Both the position numbers and the translations under genes were made by a program. The notes below the pieces were generated by a model that made no database searches, was not told the DNA's origin, and was given only the letters and a program-made list of their open reading frames with translations. Positions 21,421-30,106 of a stretch of DNA of 32,270 nucleotides are shown here, one piece after another. The stretch comes from Glycomyces paridis (GTDB lineage Bacteria; Actinomycetota; Actinomycetes; Mycobacteriales; Micromonosporaceae). The stretch spans positions 25,254 to 57,523 of the forward strand of contig NZ_STGX01000009.1 in NCBI RefSeq assembly GCF_004912155.1, read 5' to 3'. Every line of letters begins with the position of its first letter. Positions within the stretch are counted from its first letter, which is position 1.

Positions 21421-21833
21421 TGATCGCCTCCTCCCCGGCCGAGCCGATCCAGGTGGCGGTATACGAGCGCCTGGCCGGCGACGCCGCACTGACCGACCTC
21501 GTGACCACGATCGTCGACGACGCCGACAAGAACACGCCATACCCGCACGTGACCATCGGCGAATCGGCCGAGGCACCCGACAACGCCCACGATCGGTTCG
21601 GTCGCCTCACCGTGGTCACCATGCACGTCTGGTCGACCCAGCCCGGCTACCAAGAGGCCAACCGCATCACGAGCCGGATCGTGCAGCTGCTTGACCACCA
21701 GGCGCTCACCGTGGCAGGCCACGCCGTCGTGTCCGTCCGCGCCGGCACCATCACCCGCATGAGAGACCCGCGCGAGCCGTTCGCACGACACGTCGTGGTG
21801 CCCTTCACGATCCAGACCAAACAGCACGACTAA
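21420..21833 (+). CDS. Tail terminator (DUF3168-like)
   Basis: A 137-aa protein. IQVAVYERLAGDAALTDLVT, NTPYPHVTIGE, and TVVTMHVWSTQPGYQEANRI follow the DUF3168/tail-completion pattern, in which a hexamer caps the tail tube at the head end. It starts inside the gp10-like stop codon. GC codon use is the same as its neighbours. Confidence 0.85.
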   Translation: MIASSPAEPIQVAVYERLAGDAALTDLVTTIVDDADKNTPYPHVTIGESAEAPDNAHDRFGRLTVVTMHVWSTQPGYQEANRITSRIVQLLDHQALTVAGHAVVSVRAGTITRMRDPREPFARHVVVPFTIQTKQHD

Positions 21834-21856
21834 CCATCTACAAAGGAGGTCGGCCG

Positions 21857-22195
21857 ATGGCCGCACTCGTAACCACCGCTGCGACCGTGGCGGCGCCGCT
21901 GGCCGACCTCGTCGGCGCGCTCGTCCCCGCCGACGACCTCGGCGACACCGCCGAGGTCGGGCCCGGCTACGTCCTGGTCGTCTCCAACGTCGGCGCCGCG
22001 CCGGCCACGGCGACGATCGCCAACCCCCGCACCGTCCAAGGCCTCGCCGTGGACGACGGCACGCTCACCGTCGCCGCGGGCGACATGGGGATGTTCCCCC
22101 TCGTTCGACTCTTCCGCGGCTCGGCCGAGCGCGCGGCCATCACCTATGACGACGCTACCGACCTCGTGGTCGGCGTCGTGCGACTGGAGGGCTGA
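21857..22195 (+). CDS. Hypothetical beta-rich virion protein
   Basis: A 112-aa protein without a recognised family, with alternating strands (GYVLVVSNVGAAPATATIAN; LAVDDGTLTVAAGDMGMFPL). AAAGGAGG lies 7 nt before ATG, stronger than in the connector genes, suggesting a fairly abundant product. It sits between tail terminator and tail tube, where some phages have a decoration or tail accessory protein. Role is inference. Confidence 0.65.
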   Translation: MAALVTTAATVAAPLADLVGALVPADDLGDTAEVGPGYVLVVSNVGAAPATATIANPRTVQGLAVDDGTLTVAAGDMGMFPLVRLFRGSAERAAITYDDATDLVVGVVRLEG

Positions 22196-22197
22196 CC

Positions 22198-22623
22198 ATG
22201 TCCGGCGGCGGTAGAGACGCATTCGGCACGCTGTTCCAGCGGGAGGTGACCGCGGGGGTCTTCGAGACCATCGCCAACCTCACCGACATCAACGCGCCCG
22301 AGCGCACCAGGGAGGCCCTTGAGGTCACCAACCACGGCAGCCCCGACCAGCACCGGCAGTTCATCAAGGGCCTCATGGACGGCGGCGAGGCGGACTGCAC
22401 CCTCAACTACGACCCGGGCGAGGCGACGCAGGTGGCACTGCGCTCGGACTTCGAGGAGAAGGACTTCCGCAAGTACCGGCTGGTGTTCCTGCCCGGTGAC
22501 GTCGACGAGGAGACCTGGACCGTTTCGGCCATGATCACCAAGCTCGGGGTCGCGGCGCCGCACGACAACATCCTGGAGCAGGAGATCACCATCAAGACCT
22601 CCGGCAAGCCGGTCATCACCTAA
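22198..22623 (+). CDS. Major tail tube protein
   Basis: A 141-aa protein in the tube position, just before the frameshifted chaperones and tape measure. Features typical of phage tube subunits are present: ETIANLTDINAPERTREALE near the start, TNHGSPDQHRQFIKGLMDGG and ADCTLNYDP in the middle, FLPGDVDEETWTVSAMITK near the end. The tube is a polymer of hexamer rings. ATG is 2 nt after the previous stop. Confidence 0.85.
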   Translation: MSGGGRDAFGTLFQREVTAGVFETIANLTDINAPERTREALEVTNHGSPDQHRQFIKGLMDGGEADCTLNYDPGEATQVALRSDFEEKDFRKYRLVFLPGDVDEETWTVSAMITKLGVAAPHDNILEQEITIKTSGKPVIT

Positions 22624-22641
22624 ACCCCCGAAAGGATTCGC

Positions 22642-23064
22642 ATGAGCGAGACGCACAACAGCGATGCCCTGATGACGGCCGAGGACATCGAGGCCTTCGA
22701 CGACATCGAGTACGACGACATCCCCGTCCCCGAGTGGGGCGGGCGGAAGGTCCGCATCCGCGGCCTGTCCGGTGAGGACTGGGCGCACCTGACCGGCGCG
22801 GCCCTGGTCGCCACCGGCCGCGACGTCTCGATCCGCGTCAACATCATCGCCGAGCAGAAGATCCGCGTGGTCGCCGCCTGCCTCGTCGGCCCCGACATGG
22901 AGCCGCTGTTCACCCGCGACAAGATCCGCGTCCTCGGCAAGAAGTCCGCCGCGGCCATCGAGCGGCTCTACGACAAGGCACAGGAACTCTCCGGCCAGGG
23001 CGAGGACGCCGTTGAGGCCGCCGAGGGAAACTCCGGCGCCGGCCCGACCGGCTCCACCTCCTAA
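22642..23064 (+). CDS. Tail assembly chaperone, unshifted form (G)
   Basis: A 140-aa acidic protein (MTAEDIEAFDDIEYDDIPVP near the start; GLSGEDWAHLTGAAL; later TRDKIRVLGKKSAAAIERLY) just upstream of the tape measure, the place of lambda gpG. It binds the tape measure during tail assembly. Its 3' end carries the GGGAAAC slippery site at 23025-23031, so a fraction of ribosomes make the longer G-T fusion. GAAAGGA lies upstream of ATG. Confidence 0.87.
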   Translation: MSETHNSDALMTAEDIEAFDDIEYDDIPVPEWGGRKVRIRGLSGEDWAHLTGAALVATGRDVSIRVNIIAEQKIRVVAACLVGPDMEPLFTRDKIRVLGKKSAAAIERLYDKAQELSGQGEDAVEAAEGNSGAGPTGSTS

Positions 23065-23363
23065 GGGTCTCCCTCGCCCTGGGGCGGACCGTGCGCGAGC
23101 TGCTCGCCACGACCACCGCCGCCGAACTCACCGAGTACAAGGCCCTCGAACGGATCGACGGGCCGCTGGGCGGTCGCCGCGGCGACACGCTCGCGGCCCT
23201 CATCGCCTCCACGATCGCGAACGCGAACTCGGGCAAGAAGTCCAAGAGCTACACCATCGCCGACTTCTTGCCCAAGTGGTCGCAGTCCAAGCCCAAGTCC
23301 GGCCGTGACCTGCTCGCGAAAGCGCGCGGGGTCTTCGGCGTCGGCGGCAAGCGCAGCGCATGA
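22642..23363 (+). CDS. Tail assembly chaperone fusion (G-T) made by -1 frameshift
   Basis: Joining 22642-23031 to 23031-23363 gives a 240-aa fusion. The T part (LALGRTVRELLATTTAAELT, then EYKALERIDGPLGG; IASTIANANSGKKSKSYTIA, DFLPKW) has the sequence style of actinophage T segments and has no convincing start or ribosome site of its own; the GTG at 23091 lies inside the domain. G-T bridges tape measure and tube subunits during assembly. Its low level relative to G is normally set by slip efficiency. Confidence 0.88.
23025..23031 (+). other. -1 programmed frameshift site (GGGAAAC) with downstream hairpin
   Basis: GGGAAAC is positioned exactly as X-XXY-YYZ in the G frame (G GGA AAC). Six nucleotides after it, GCCGG-CCCGA-CCGGC (23038-23052) can form a 5-bp hairpin, a plausible stimulator. 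After a -1 slip the frame is open to 23363 with no stop. Same arrangement as lambda G/GT. Confidence 0.9.
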
Positions 23364-23389
23364 CCTAACGAACCGGACGGGGGTGCGCT

Positions 23390-25468
23390 GTGGCTGATGG
23401 CACCATCGAGCGGCTCATGATCAAGATCGGGGCCGACGCCAAGGCGGCGGTCAAGGGCATCGACGGCTTCGAGAAGTACGTCGACAAGAAGATGTCGAAG
23501 ATCGCGGCGGTGAACGCCAAGGTCGGCGACACCTTCGGCGCGCGGCTCCTCAAGGGAGCGATGCCCGGCTTCCAGGCCGTGTCGAAACTGATGCTCGGGG
23601 CGACGGCGATCGGGGGGATCGCCTCGGCGGCGGGCTCGGCCGCCGGCGCCATCGTCCCCCTGACGACCGCCGTCATCGGCCTGGGCGCCGCGCTGCCCGC
23701 GTTCGCGGCCGGCGGCGCGGCCGCGATCGGCACCGTGCAGATCGCCTTCGCCGGGATGGGCGAGGCGATCGCCGGCGACGAGGAGGCCCTCGCCGGCCTC
23801 ACCCCGGCCGCGCAGTCCGTCGTCGGTGCCCTCCAGGACATGGAGCCGGCCTGGTCGGCAGTCACCGACGCCGTCCAGGAACGGATGTGGGTCGGCCTCA
23901 GCGACGACCTGACCGCCCTCGGCACCGCGGTCCTGCCGCGCCTGGAGACCGGCCTGGGCGGGGTCGCCGACGGCCTCAACGACATCGCCGCCGAGGCGAT
24001 CGCCGCCGCCGGCTCGACGACCTTCACCGACGGGCTCGACGCCGCCCTGGCGAACACCGAGGGCGGCATGGAGGCCTTCGCGTCCGGCGTCGGCCCCCTC
24101 ATGGAAGGCGTCGGCGCCACCATCGGCGCCTTCTCGCCCCTGCTCACCGACGCAGGCGAGGCCGCCGGCGGCCTCGCCGAGCGCTTCGGCGAGTGGGCCC
24201 TGCACATGCAGGAGACCGGCCAGTTCGCCGAGCTGATCGACTCGATGAAGTCGACCTTCTCGACCCTCGGCGGCATCGTCTCCAACGTCGCCGGCACCCT
24301 GTCGACGATCTTTTCGGCCGCGACCATCACCGGCGGGTCCTTTCTGGACACACTGGAGACCGTCACCGGCCAAATCAACGAGTTCCTTACCACCGCAGAG
24401 GGACAGGACGCGCTCATGGGCCTGTTCCAGGGCCTCGCCGACCTCGGCGGCGCCGTCGCCCCGATCGTCCTGGCCCTGGTCGACGCGCTCGGCACCGGCC
24501 TCGCACCCATCATCGGCGACATCGCCACCACCGTCGGACCCAGCCTCGCGAACGTCGCGACCGAGCTGGGCAACGCCCTCGGCGAGATCGACATCGTCCC
24601 CCTCGCGAAGGCCTTCGCCGACCTCCTCGACATCATCGCGCCCCTGCTCGTGCCCATCGGCCAGCTCCTCAACCTCATCCTCAAGCTGTCGCCGGTGATC
24701 GTCCCGCTCGCGATCGCGCTCGGCATCTGGACTCTGGCGCAATGGGCGATCAACATCGCGCTGCTCGCGAATCCCATCATTCTGATTATCACGGCGATCG
24801 TGGCACTAATCGCCGCAATCGTATGGGTAGCAACGCAAACGACCTTCTTCCAGGACGTATGGGAGGCCGTCTGGGGCGCGATCAAGGCGGCCGCGCAGGC
24901 CGTCGCGGACTGGTGGACCGGCACCGTCGTGCCCGCCTTCCAGGCCGGGATGGTCGTGCTGAAATCCGCGATCTCGGGCGCGAAGGACTGGATCGTCGAC
25001 AAGTTCAACGCCGTCGTCTCGTTCTTCAAGGGCCTCCCGGATCGGATCTCCTCGGCCGTGTCGGGCATGTGGGACGGCATCAAAGAGGGCTTCAAATCCG
25101 CCGTAAACGCGGTCATTTCAGGATGGAACAACCTCTCGTTCACCATCCCGTCGGTCGACCTCGGCCCGCTCGGCGAGGTCGGCGGCTTCACCTTGTCGAC
25201 CCCGAACATCCCCATGCTCGCCAACGGCGCCATCGCGACCGGGCCCACGCTCGCGGTCATCGGCGAGGGCCGCTACGACGAGGCCGTCGTCCCCCTCCCC
25301 AAGGGAGCGAAGGACTTCGCGGCGAACGCCGGCGGCAGGGGCGGCGCCGGCGGCGGGCAGACCGAACTCGTCATCGACCTGCGCGGCGACAAGGAGCTGG
25401 TCGCGCTGTTCCGGCGGGCCATCAAGTCTCGGGGCGGGAACGTCCAGAAGGTACTGGGGAGTGCATAG
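23390..25468 (+). CDS. Tail tape measure protein
   Basis: A 692-aa protein, long, Ala/Gly-rich and helical. It has hydrophobic stretches at about residues 60-130 and 425-490 (LSPVIVPLAIALGIWTLAQW; NPIILIITAIVALIAAIVWV), then TTFFQDVWEAVWGAIKAAAQ and a C-terminal LANGAIATGPTLAVIGEGRY, all typical of siphovirus tape measures. At about 0.15 nm per residue the tail would be roughly 100 nm. The GTG start has GGGGGTG upstream. Around 24770-24850 the codons become more A/T-rich than the rest of the gene. Confidence 0.93.
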   Translation: MADGTIERLMIKIGADAKAAVKGIDGFEKYVDKKMSKIAAVNAKVGDTFGARLLKGAMPGFQAVSKLMLGATAIGGIASAAGSAAGAIVPLTTAVIGLGAALPAFAAGGAAAIGTVQIAFAGMGEAIAGDEEALAGLTPAAQSVVGALQDMEPAWSAVTDAVQERMWVGLSDDLTALGTAVLPRLETGLGGVADGLNDIAAEAIAAAGSTTFTDGLDAALANTEGGMEAFASGVGPLMEGVGATIGAFSPLLTDAGEAAGGLAERFGEWALHMQETGQFAELIDSMKSTFSTLGGIVSNVAGTLSTIFSAATITGGSFLDTLETVTGQINEFLTTAEGQDALMGLFQGLADLGGAVAPIVLALVDALGTGLAPIIGDIATTVGPSLANVATELGNALGEIDIVPLAKAFADLLDIIAPLLVPIGQLLNLILKLSPVIVPLAIALGIWTLAQWAINIALLANPIILIITAIVALIAAIVWVATQTTFFQDVWEAVWGAIKAAAQAVADWWTGTVVPAFQAGMVVLKSAISGAKDWIVDKFNAVVSFFKGLPDRISSAVSGMWDGIKEGFKSAVNAVISGWNNLSFTIPSVDLGPLGEVGGFTLSTPNIPMLANGAIATGPTLAVIGEGRYDEAVVPLPKGAKDFAANAGGRGGAGGGQTELVIDLRGDKELVALFRRAIKSRGGNVQKVLGSA

Positions 25469-28264
25469 ATGGTCGACCATGTTGTTGAACTGCGGTACGG
25501 CGGGGCGTGGCAGGCGATCACCGACGACGTCCGCGAGTCCTCGCCGATCACGATCACGCGTGGGCGCTCGGACTGGGCCGAGGTCCCCGACCCCGCCGAG
25601 ATGACCCTGACGCTCAACAACGGCGCCTCGACCGTCGCCCCGGGCATCGTCGGGCGGTACACGCCGGCGAACCCCGGCTCCGACCTCTACGGCCTGATCG
25701 GGCGCAACACCCCGATCCGGGCGCGCCTGGTCGAGCGGGAGAACCACCAGGTCGCCATGCCGGGCCTGGACGGGTCGTACCTGTCGACGCCCTCGGCGAC
25801 CGTGGGTGCGGTCACCGGCGACCTCGACGTCCGCTTCGACTGCACGCCGTACTCGTGGCGCCCGGTCGCCGGCGAGGGCGGGATGCTGCTGCCCGCACGC
25901 TGGCACTTCGTCGGCGTCAACGAGCGGGCCTGGGCGTGGTCGCTGCTGCCCGACGGGCGCCTGGAGGTGCGCCTCTCGCCCGACGGCACCACGGCCGCGA
26001 TGCTGGTGTTCACCTCGACCGACCCCGTCGACGAGGCCGCGACCGACCTCGCGTTGCGGTTCACCGTCGACGTCGACAACGGCGCCGGCGGGGTCACCGT
26101 GACGTTCTACCTCGCGCCCGACCTCGCCTCGTCCTGGACGATGCTCGGCGACCCCGTCACCCTCGCCGGCCCAATCACGATCTTCGCCGCGGACGCCGAC
26201 CTCACCGTCGGCGCCGCTCACGGCGGGGCCTCCTTCGGCCCCGGCGAGGCCTTCGCCGGCGACGTGCGGGCCCTGGAGATCCGCTCGGGCATCGGCGGGA
26301 CCCTGGAGTGCGGGCTGTACCTCGACGGCTACGAGCCCGAGGACCGGACCGCCGTCGACACCGAAGCCCGCGACTGGACCCTGCACGGCGGGGCGACGTT
26401 CACCGACCCGTCGATCCGCTTCTGCGGCGAGGCCGCCAGCTGGCCGCAGGACTGGGACTTGTCGGGCAACGACGGCTGGGTCGACCTCACCGCCGCCGGG
26501 TTCTCCCGGCGCCTGAGCCAGGGCACACAGCCGCTCCAGTCCTCCCTCGTGCGGGACCTCGCCACGAACCCCACCGTGGTCGCCTACTACCCGATGGAAG
26601 AGCCGACCGGCGCGACCCGCTTCGCCTCCGGCCTGGTCAACGACCCCTCGACCTTGCGCATCAACGACGATGTCAAGCCCGGCGTGTTCGAAGGGTTCGC
26701 CGCCTCAAAGCCGCTCCCTGAGTTCCAGGCCGGCACCGTCACCGGCACGTTCCCCGCCTTCACCGTCGACACCGCGCAGCGGTTCATCATCCTCGCCGCC
26801 GTACCCGCGGCGCCGCTGGCCGACGAGCGGCGCCTGTTCACCATCATCACCACCGGCGGCACCCTGGAACGCTTCGAGGTCAACTGCGACAACGACTTCG
26901 GCGGCGCGGTCCGCATCACCGTCCGCGACGGCGAAGGCGTCGCCGTCGACACCGCGCTCGCCGGGTTCGCCATCGCCGGCGAACTGGTCATGCTCTCGGT
27001 GTGGCTAGAACAGCGCGGCCCTGATGCGTTCTGGCAGCTCGCCCGCTTCAACATCGACGGCACCGCGAGCGTCCAGGAGAACACGCTCACCGGCCAGACG
27101 ACCGGGCGCATGTCCTCGACGTCGATCGGGTCGGGCAACGGCCTCGAAGGCGCCGCGCTCGGGCACGCCGCGGTCATCACCGGCGACGTGCACGCCATCT
27201 GGGGTATCGCGAAGAACGTGCTGGACGCCTGGTCGGGCGAGTCGGCCGCGCACCGGCTCCAGCGCCTGGCCGACGACGAGGGCCTGGGCGCCGTCCACGT
27301 CATCGGCGCCGGCGCCGACACCGAGGCCATGGGCGCGCAGCGGACCCTGACCCTGCCCGACCTCATCGCCGAGATCCCGATCGTCGACCTGGGGTTCCTG
27401 ACCGACCGACCCGACGCGATCGGCTACCGCTACCGCACCCGCCGCTCCCTGTACAACCAGACCCCCAAGCTGATCCTCGACTACGCGACCGGCGTCATTA
27501 CGCCGCCGTTCCTGCCCGTGCCCGACGACCAGTCCACACGGAACCTCATTACCGTGACGCGCCCGCTCGGGTCCTCGGTCACCGTCCAGGCCGACACCGG
27601 CCCCATGTCGGTCCTGCCCCCGCCCGAAGGCGTCGGGGTCTACACGCACTCCGAGGACGTCAACGTCGCCACCGACGCGCAGCTCGACAGCCAGGCCGGG
27701 TGGCGCCTGCACCTGGGCACCATCCCCGGCGCCCGGTACGCCAACCTCCGTCTGGAGCTGCACGGCCCCAACGTGGCGCCGCTCGCCGACGACATCCTCG
27801 CCCTCGCCGAAGGCGACCTCGTCCGCGTCATCAACCTGCCTGCGTGGGTGCCGCCGGGCCCGGTCGACCTCCTCATCGAGGGGATCACCGAGGAGCGCAC
27901 CATCATCACCACCGTCATCGAGTTCAATTGCAGCCCAGGCGAAGCGTGGTCTGTGTGGGAGGTCGAGCACGACGTCCTCGGCCGACTCGACACGTCCGGT
28001 TCCGCGCTCGCGCTCGCCGCAGGGGAGACCGAGACCGAGCTGCTCGTCGCCACCGACCCCGGCTTCGCCCCCTGGGTCGACCTCGACCCGGTCATCGACG
28101 ACCCCTTCTCGCTCTACGTCGGCTCCGAGGTCGTGACCGTGCACGCCATCTCGGGGGTCGACTCGCCGCAGACGATGACCGTCACCCGCGGCGCCGGCGG
28201 CTACCAGCGGGCCTGGCCCGCCGGCACCCGCGTCCGCCTCGCACCCGTCGCCCCTGGAGCGTGA
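25469..28264 (+). CDS. Large minor tail protein (baseplate/hub region)
   Basis: A 931-aa protein directly after the tape measure. The N-terminal domain (ELRYGGAWQAITDDVRESSP, ITITRGRSDW, MTLTLNNG) is of distal-tail type. The central part has a jelly-roll/concanavalin-like segment (VVAYYPMEEPTGATRF), common in actinophage tail tips. The C-terminal 250 residues (LPAWVPPGPVDLLIEGITEE, FNCSPGEAWSVWEV) resemble the hub part of tail proteins. It is probably a fusion of the roles that other phages split into distal tail protein and hub. Which surface it binds cannot be read from sequence. Confidence 0.83.
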   Translation: MVDHVVELRYGGAWQAITDDVRESSPITITRGRSDWAEVPDPAEMTLTLNNGASTVAPGIVGRYTPANPGSDLYGLIGRNTPIRARLVERENHQVAMPGLDGSYLSTPSATVGAVTGDLDVRFDCTPYSWRPVAGEGGMLLPARWHFVGVNERAWAWSLLPDGRLEVRLSPDGTTAAMLVFTSTDPVDEAATDLALRFTVDVDNGAGGVTVTFYLAPDLASSWTMLGDPVTLAGPITIFAADADLTVGAAHGGASFGPGEAFAGDVRALEIRSGIGGTLECGLYLDGYEPEDRTAVDTEARDWTLHGGATFTDPSIRFCGEAASWPQDWDLSGNDGWVDLTAAGFSRRLSQGTQPLQSSLVRDLATNPTVVAYYPMEEPTGATRFASGLVNDPSTLRINDDVKPGVFEGFAASKPLPEFQAGTVTGTFPAFTVDTAQRFIILAAVPAAPLADERRLFTIITTGGTLERFEVNCDNDFGGAVRITVRDGEGVAVDTALAGFAIAGELVMLSVWLEQRGPDAFWQLARFNIDGTASVQENTLTGQTTGRMSSTSIGSGNGLEGAALGHAAVITGDVHAIWGIAKNVLDAWSGESAAHRLQRLADDEGLGAVHVIGAGADTEAMGAQRTLTLPDLIAEIPIVDLGFLTDRPDAIGYRYRTRRSLYNQTPKLILDYATGVITPPFLPVPDDQSTRNLITVTRPLGSSVTVQADTGPMSVLPPPEGVGVYTHSEDVNVATDAQLDSQAGWRLHLGTIPGARYANLRLELHGPNVAPLADDILALAEGDLVRVINLPAWVPPGPVDLLIEGITEERTIITTVIEFNCSPGEAWSVWEVEHDVLGRLDTSGSALALAAGETETELLVATDPGFAPWVDLDPVIDDPFSLYVGSEVVTVHAISGVDSPQTMTVTRGAGGYQRAWPAGTRVRLAPVAPGA

Positions 28265-28267
28265 CCT

Positions 28268-29605
28268 GTGACCATCGTCAACCTGCTGCCCGGCAACGCC
28301 TCGCCGACCGGCGGCACCGTCGCCGTCCGCGCCACCACCGGGTCCGTGCGCCTCCTCGTCGCCGACAACCAGGCCATGACCGGCGGCGTCTACACCGGAT
28401 CGGTCGCCCGCGACGCCGGCGGCTGCGCCCAGGTCCCCATCACCGGCCTGGAGCCGTACACCCGGTACTGGTTCCAGGCCGAGGACGGCTCGGGCCTGGG
28501 CGCGGCGAAGGGCTCGTTCTTCACGCACCCGCCGCTGGGCGAGCCCGCCTCCTACACCGCCGCCGTCGCCGGCGACGTCGGCCTCTCCCCGCGCTACCCG
28601 GGCGTCGCCGGCGGCGAACTCGACGCCGCCCGCGTCTCCAACACCGACCTGTACGACCACATGCATCTGCGGTCCATCTTCGAGGACTGGCTGATGTTCG
28701 TCGACCCCGGCGACTGGGGGTACCCGGACTGGGGCACCCGCAACACCGACACCATCGCCAACCGGCGCCGGTTCCGCGACGACCTCCTGGCCCAGCCGAA
28801 GGCGGGCCAGTTCTACGCCAATCACGCCTATCTCGGCACCTGGGGCGACCACAACTTCGCCGCGAACAACTCCGACGGGACCTACGTCAACAAGGCGCTC
28901 GCTGCCCAGGAGTGGCGCGAGCGCATCCCGTCCGGGCCGCTGGCCGAGGCGACCGGACCGATCTACCACGACCGGCAGATCGCCCGCACCCTGTGGATGG
29001 TCAGCGACGACCGCTACCACCGGTCCCCTAACGGCGCCACCGACAACGCCTCCAAGACCATGCTCGGGTCGGGCCAGAAGGCGTGGATGGCCGCGCGCCT
29101 GGCCGCCGCCGCATCCGACGACAGCATCGGCGCTCTGGTGTGGGTCATGGGCTCGCAGTGGATGAACCCCACCCACGCCGACGGCTGGGCGAGCTTCTTG
29201 ACCGAGCGCGCGGAGCTGGTCGAAATGTTCGGCGACACCGGGTGGATCGGGAACATGGTCATCGTCTCGGCCGACGCGCACGACTGCGCGATCTTCTCAC
29301 CCGACGCCGTCGCCTCCAACGGCATGGCCGCGCACGTGCCGGTCTTCCACTTCGCCGCGATCGACGCGACCCCGATCTACGGCGGCCCCTCCGACGTCGG
29401 CCTCGCCAGCGGCATGAGCCTTGCCAACAACTTCCGCGGCCGCGGCCAATTCGGGACGCTCCGCATCGACGACAAGGGCGGCGACCTCTCCATCGCCGGC
29501 ACCGCCTGGCGCCGCGACACCGTCCTGAACCGCTTCCAGTTCACCACCGGCGGCGCGAGCCTCGCGCTGCCCGCCGGCACGCCCGGCACCGTCCTCGCCC
29601 TCTAA
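28268..29605 (+). CDS. Tail-associated PhoD-like metallophosphoesterase
   Basis: A 445-aa protein. An N-terminal beta domain (about 1-90; RATTGSVRLLVADNQAMTGG, ITGLEPYTRYWFQAEDGSGL) has the fibronectin-like pattern found in PhoD proteins. The catalytic part has GDVGLSP, YLGTWGDHNFAANNSDGTY (compare PhoD WDDHE-ANN), LGSGQKAWMAARL, and VIVSADAHDC (residues 332-340; compare GDVH). The metal-binding Asp/His residues are mostly conserved. PhoD enzymes cleave phosphodiesters, and B. subtilis PhoD degrades wall teichoic acid. Encoded among tail genes, it may be a virion enzyme that opens a teichoic-acid-like polymer of the host envelope. The GTG start lies 3 nt after the upstream stop. Confidence 0.8.
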   Translation: MTIVNLLPGNASPTGGTVAVRATTGSVRLLVADNQAMTGGVYTGSVARDAGGCAQVPITGLEPYTRYWFQAEDGSGLGAAKGSFFTHPPLGEPASYTAAVAGDVGLSPRYPGVAGGELDAARVSNTDLYDHMHLRSIFEDWLMFVDPGDWGYPDWGTRNTDTIANRRRFRDDLLAQPKAGQFYANHAYLGTWGDHNFAANNSDGTYVNKALAAQEWRERIPSGPLAEATGPIYHDRQIARTLWMVSDDRYHRSPNGATDNASKTMLGSGQKAWMAARLAAAASDDSIGALVWVMGSQWMNPTHADGWASFLTERAELVEMFGDTGWIGNMVIVSADAHDCAIFSPDAVASNGMAAHVPVFHFAAIDATPIYGGPSDVGLASGMSLANNFRGRGQFGTLRIDDKGGDLSIAGTAWRRDTVLNRFQFTTGGASLALPAGTPGTVLAL

Positions 29606-29614
29606 GGAGCAGCA

Positions 29615-30097
29615 ATGGCCTACTTCGCCGCGGGCGAGCGCCCGACCGCCGACAAGCTCAACAGCCTCGCCAAGGGCCGCCTGCGCGTCCTGCGCACGAG
29701 CGCACAGTCGATCGTCGACAGCGCCGTCGCGAAGATCGAGTTCGACACGGTCGTCAAGGACGACGGCGGCCTATGGGACGACGCCGCCTTCGAACTCGTC
29801 GTCCCGCCCGGGTACGCCGGGTGGTGGATGCTGACCGCCTCGGTCTGCTACGCCGGCCACATCACCGGCCGCCGCGCCTGCGACATCCGCACCCCCGGCA
29901 CCCGCCTCGTGTCCGCGCTCCAGCCCACGAACCCAACCGCCGCCGACGTCCGCTACACCTCCTCGACCCTGGCCGCCCTCGCCGTCGGCGACCGCGTCTA
30001 CGTCGAAGGGTTCCAGACCTCCGGCGCCGCGCTCAACGTCCAGGGCTCGGCCACCAACATCACGCACTTCGCCGCCTGCCTGCTCATCCCCGACTAG
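29615..30097 (+). CDS. Small tail-tip protein, jelly-roll-like
   Basis: A 160-aa beta-rich protein (MAYFAAGERPTADKLNSLAK, FELVVPPGYAGWWMLTASVC, RRACDIRTPGTRLVSAL, VGDRVYVEGFQTSGAALNVQ). The pattern is that of C1q/TNF-like jelly rolls often found at actinophage tail tips, suggesting surface binding. It lies between the PhoD-like protein and the endolysin. AAGGAGC upstream of ATG. Confidence 0.75.
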   Translation: MAYFAAGERPTADKLNSLAKGRLRVLRTSAQSIVDSAVAKIEFDTVVKDDGGLWDDAAFELVVPPGYAGWWMLTASVCYAGHITGRRACDIRTPGTRLVSALQPTNPTAADVRYTSSTLAALAVGDRVYVEGFQTSGAALNVQGSATNITHFAACLLIPD

Positions 30098-30106
30098 GAG
30101 ATCCCC

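Noticed and set aside
27005..29281. Long reverse-strand open frame opposite tail genes (758 codons)
   Set aside because: Antisense shadow; the plus strand encodes the minor tail protein and the PhoD-like protein with recognisable motifs.
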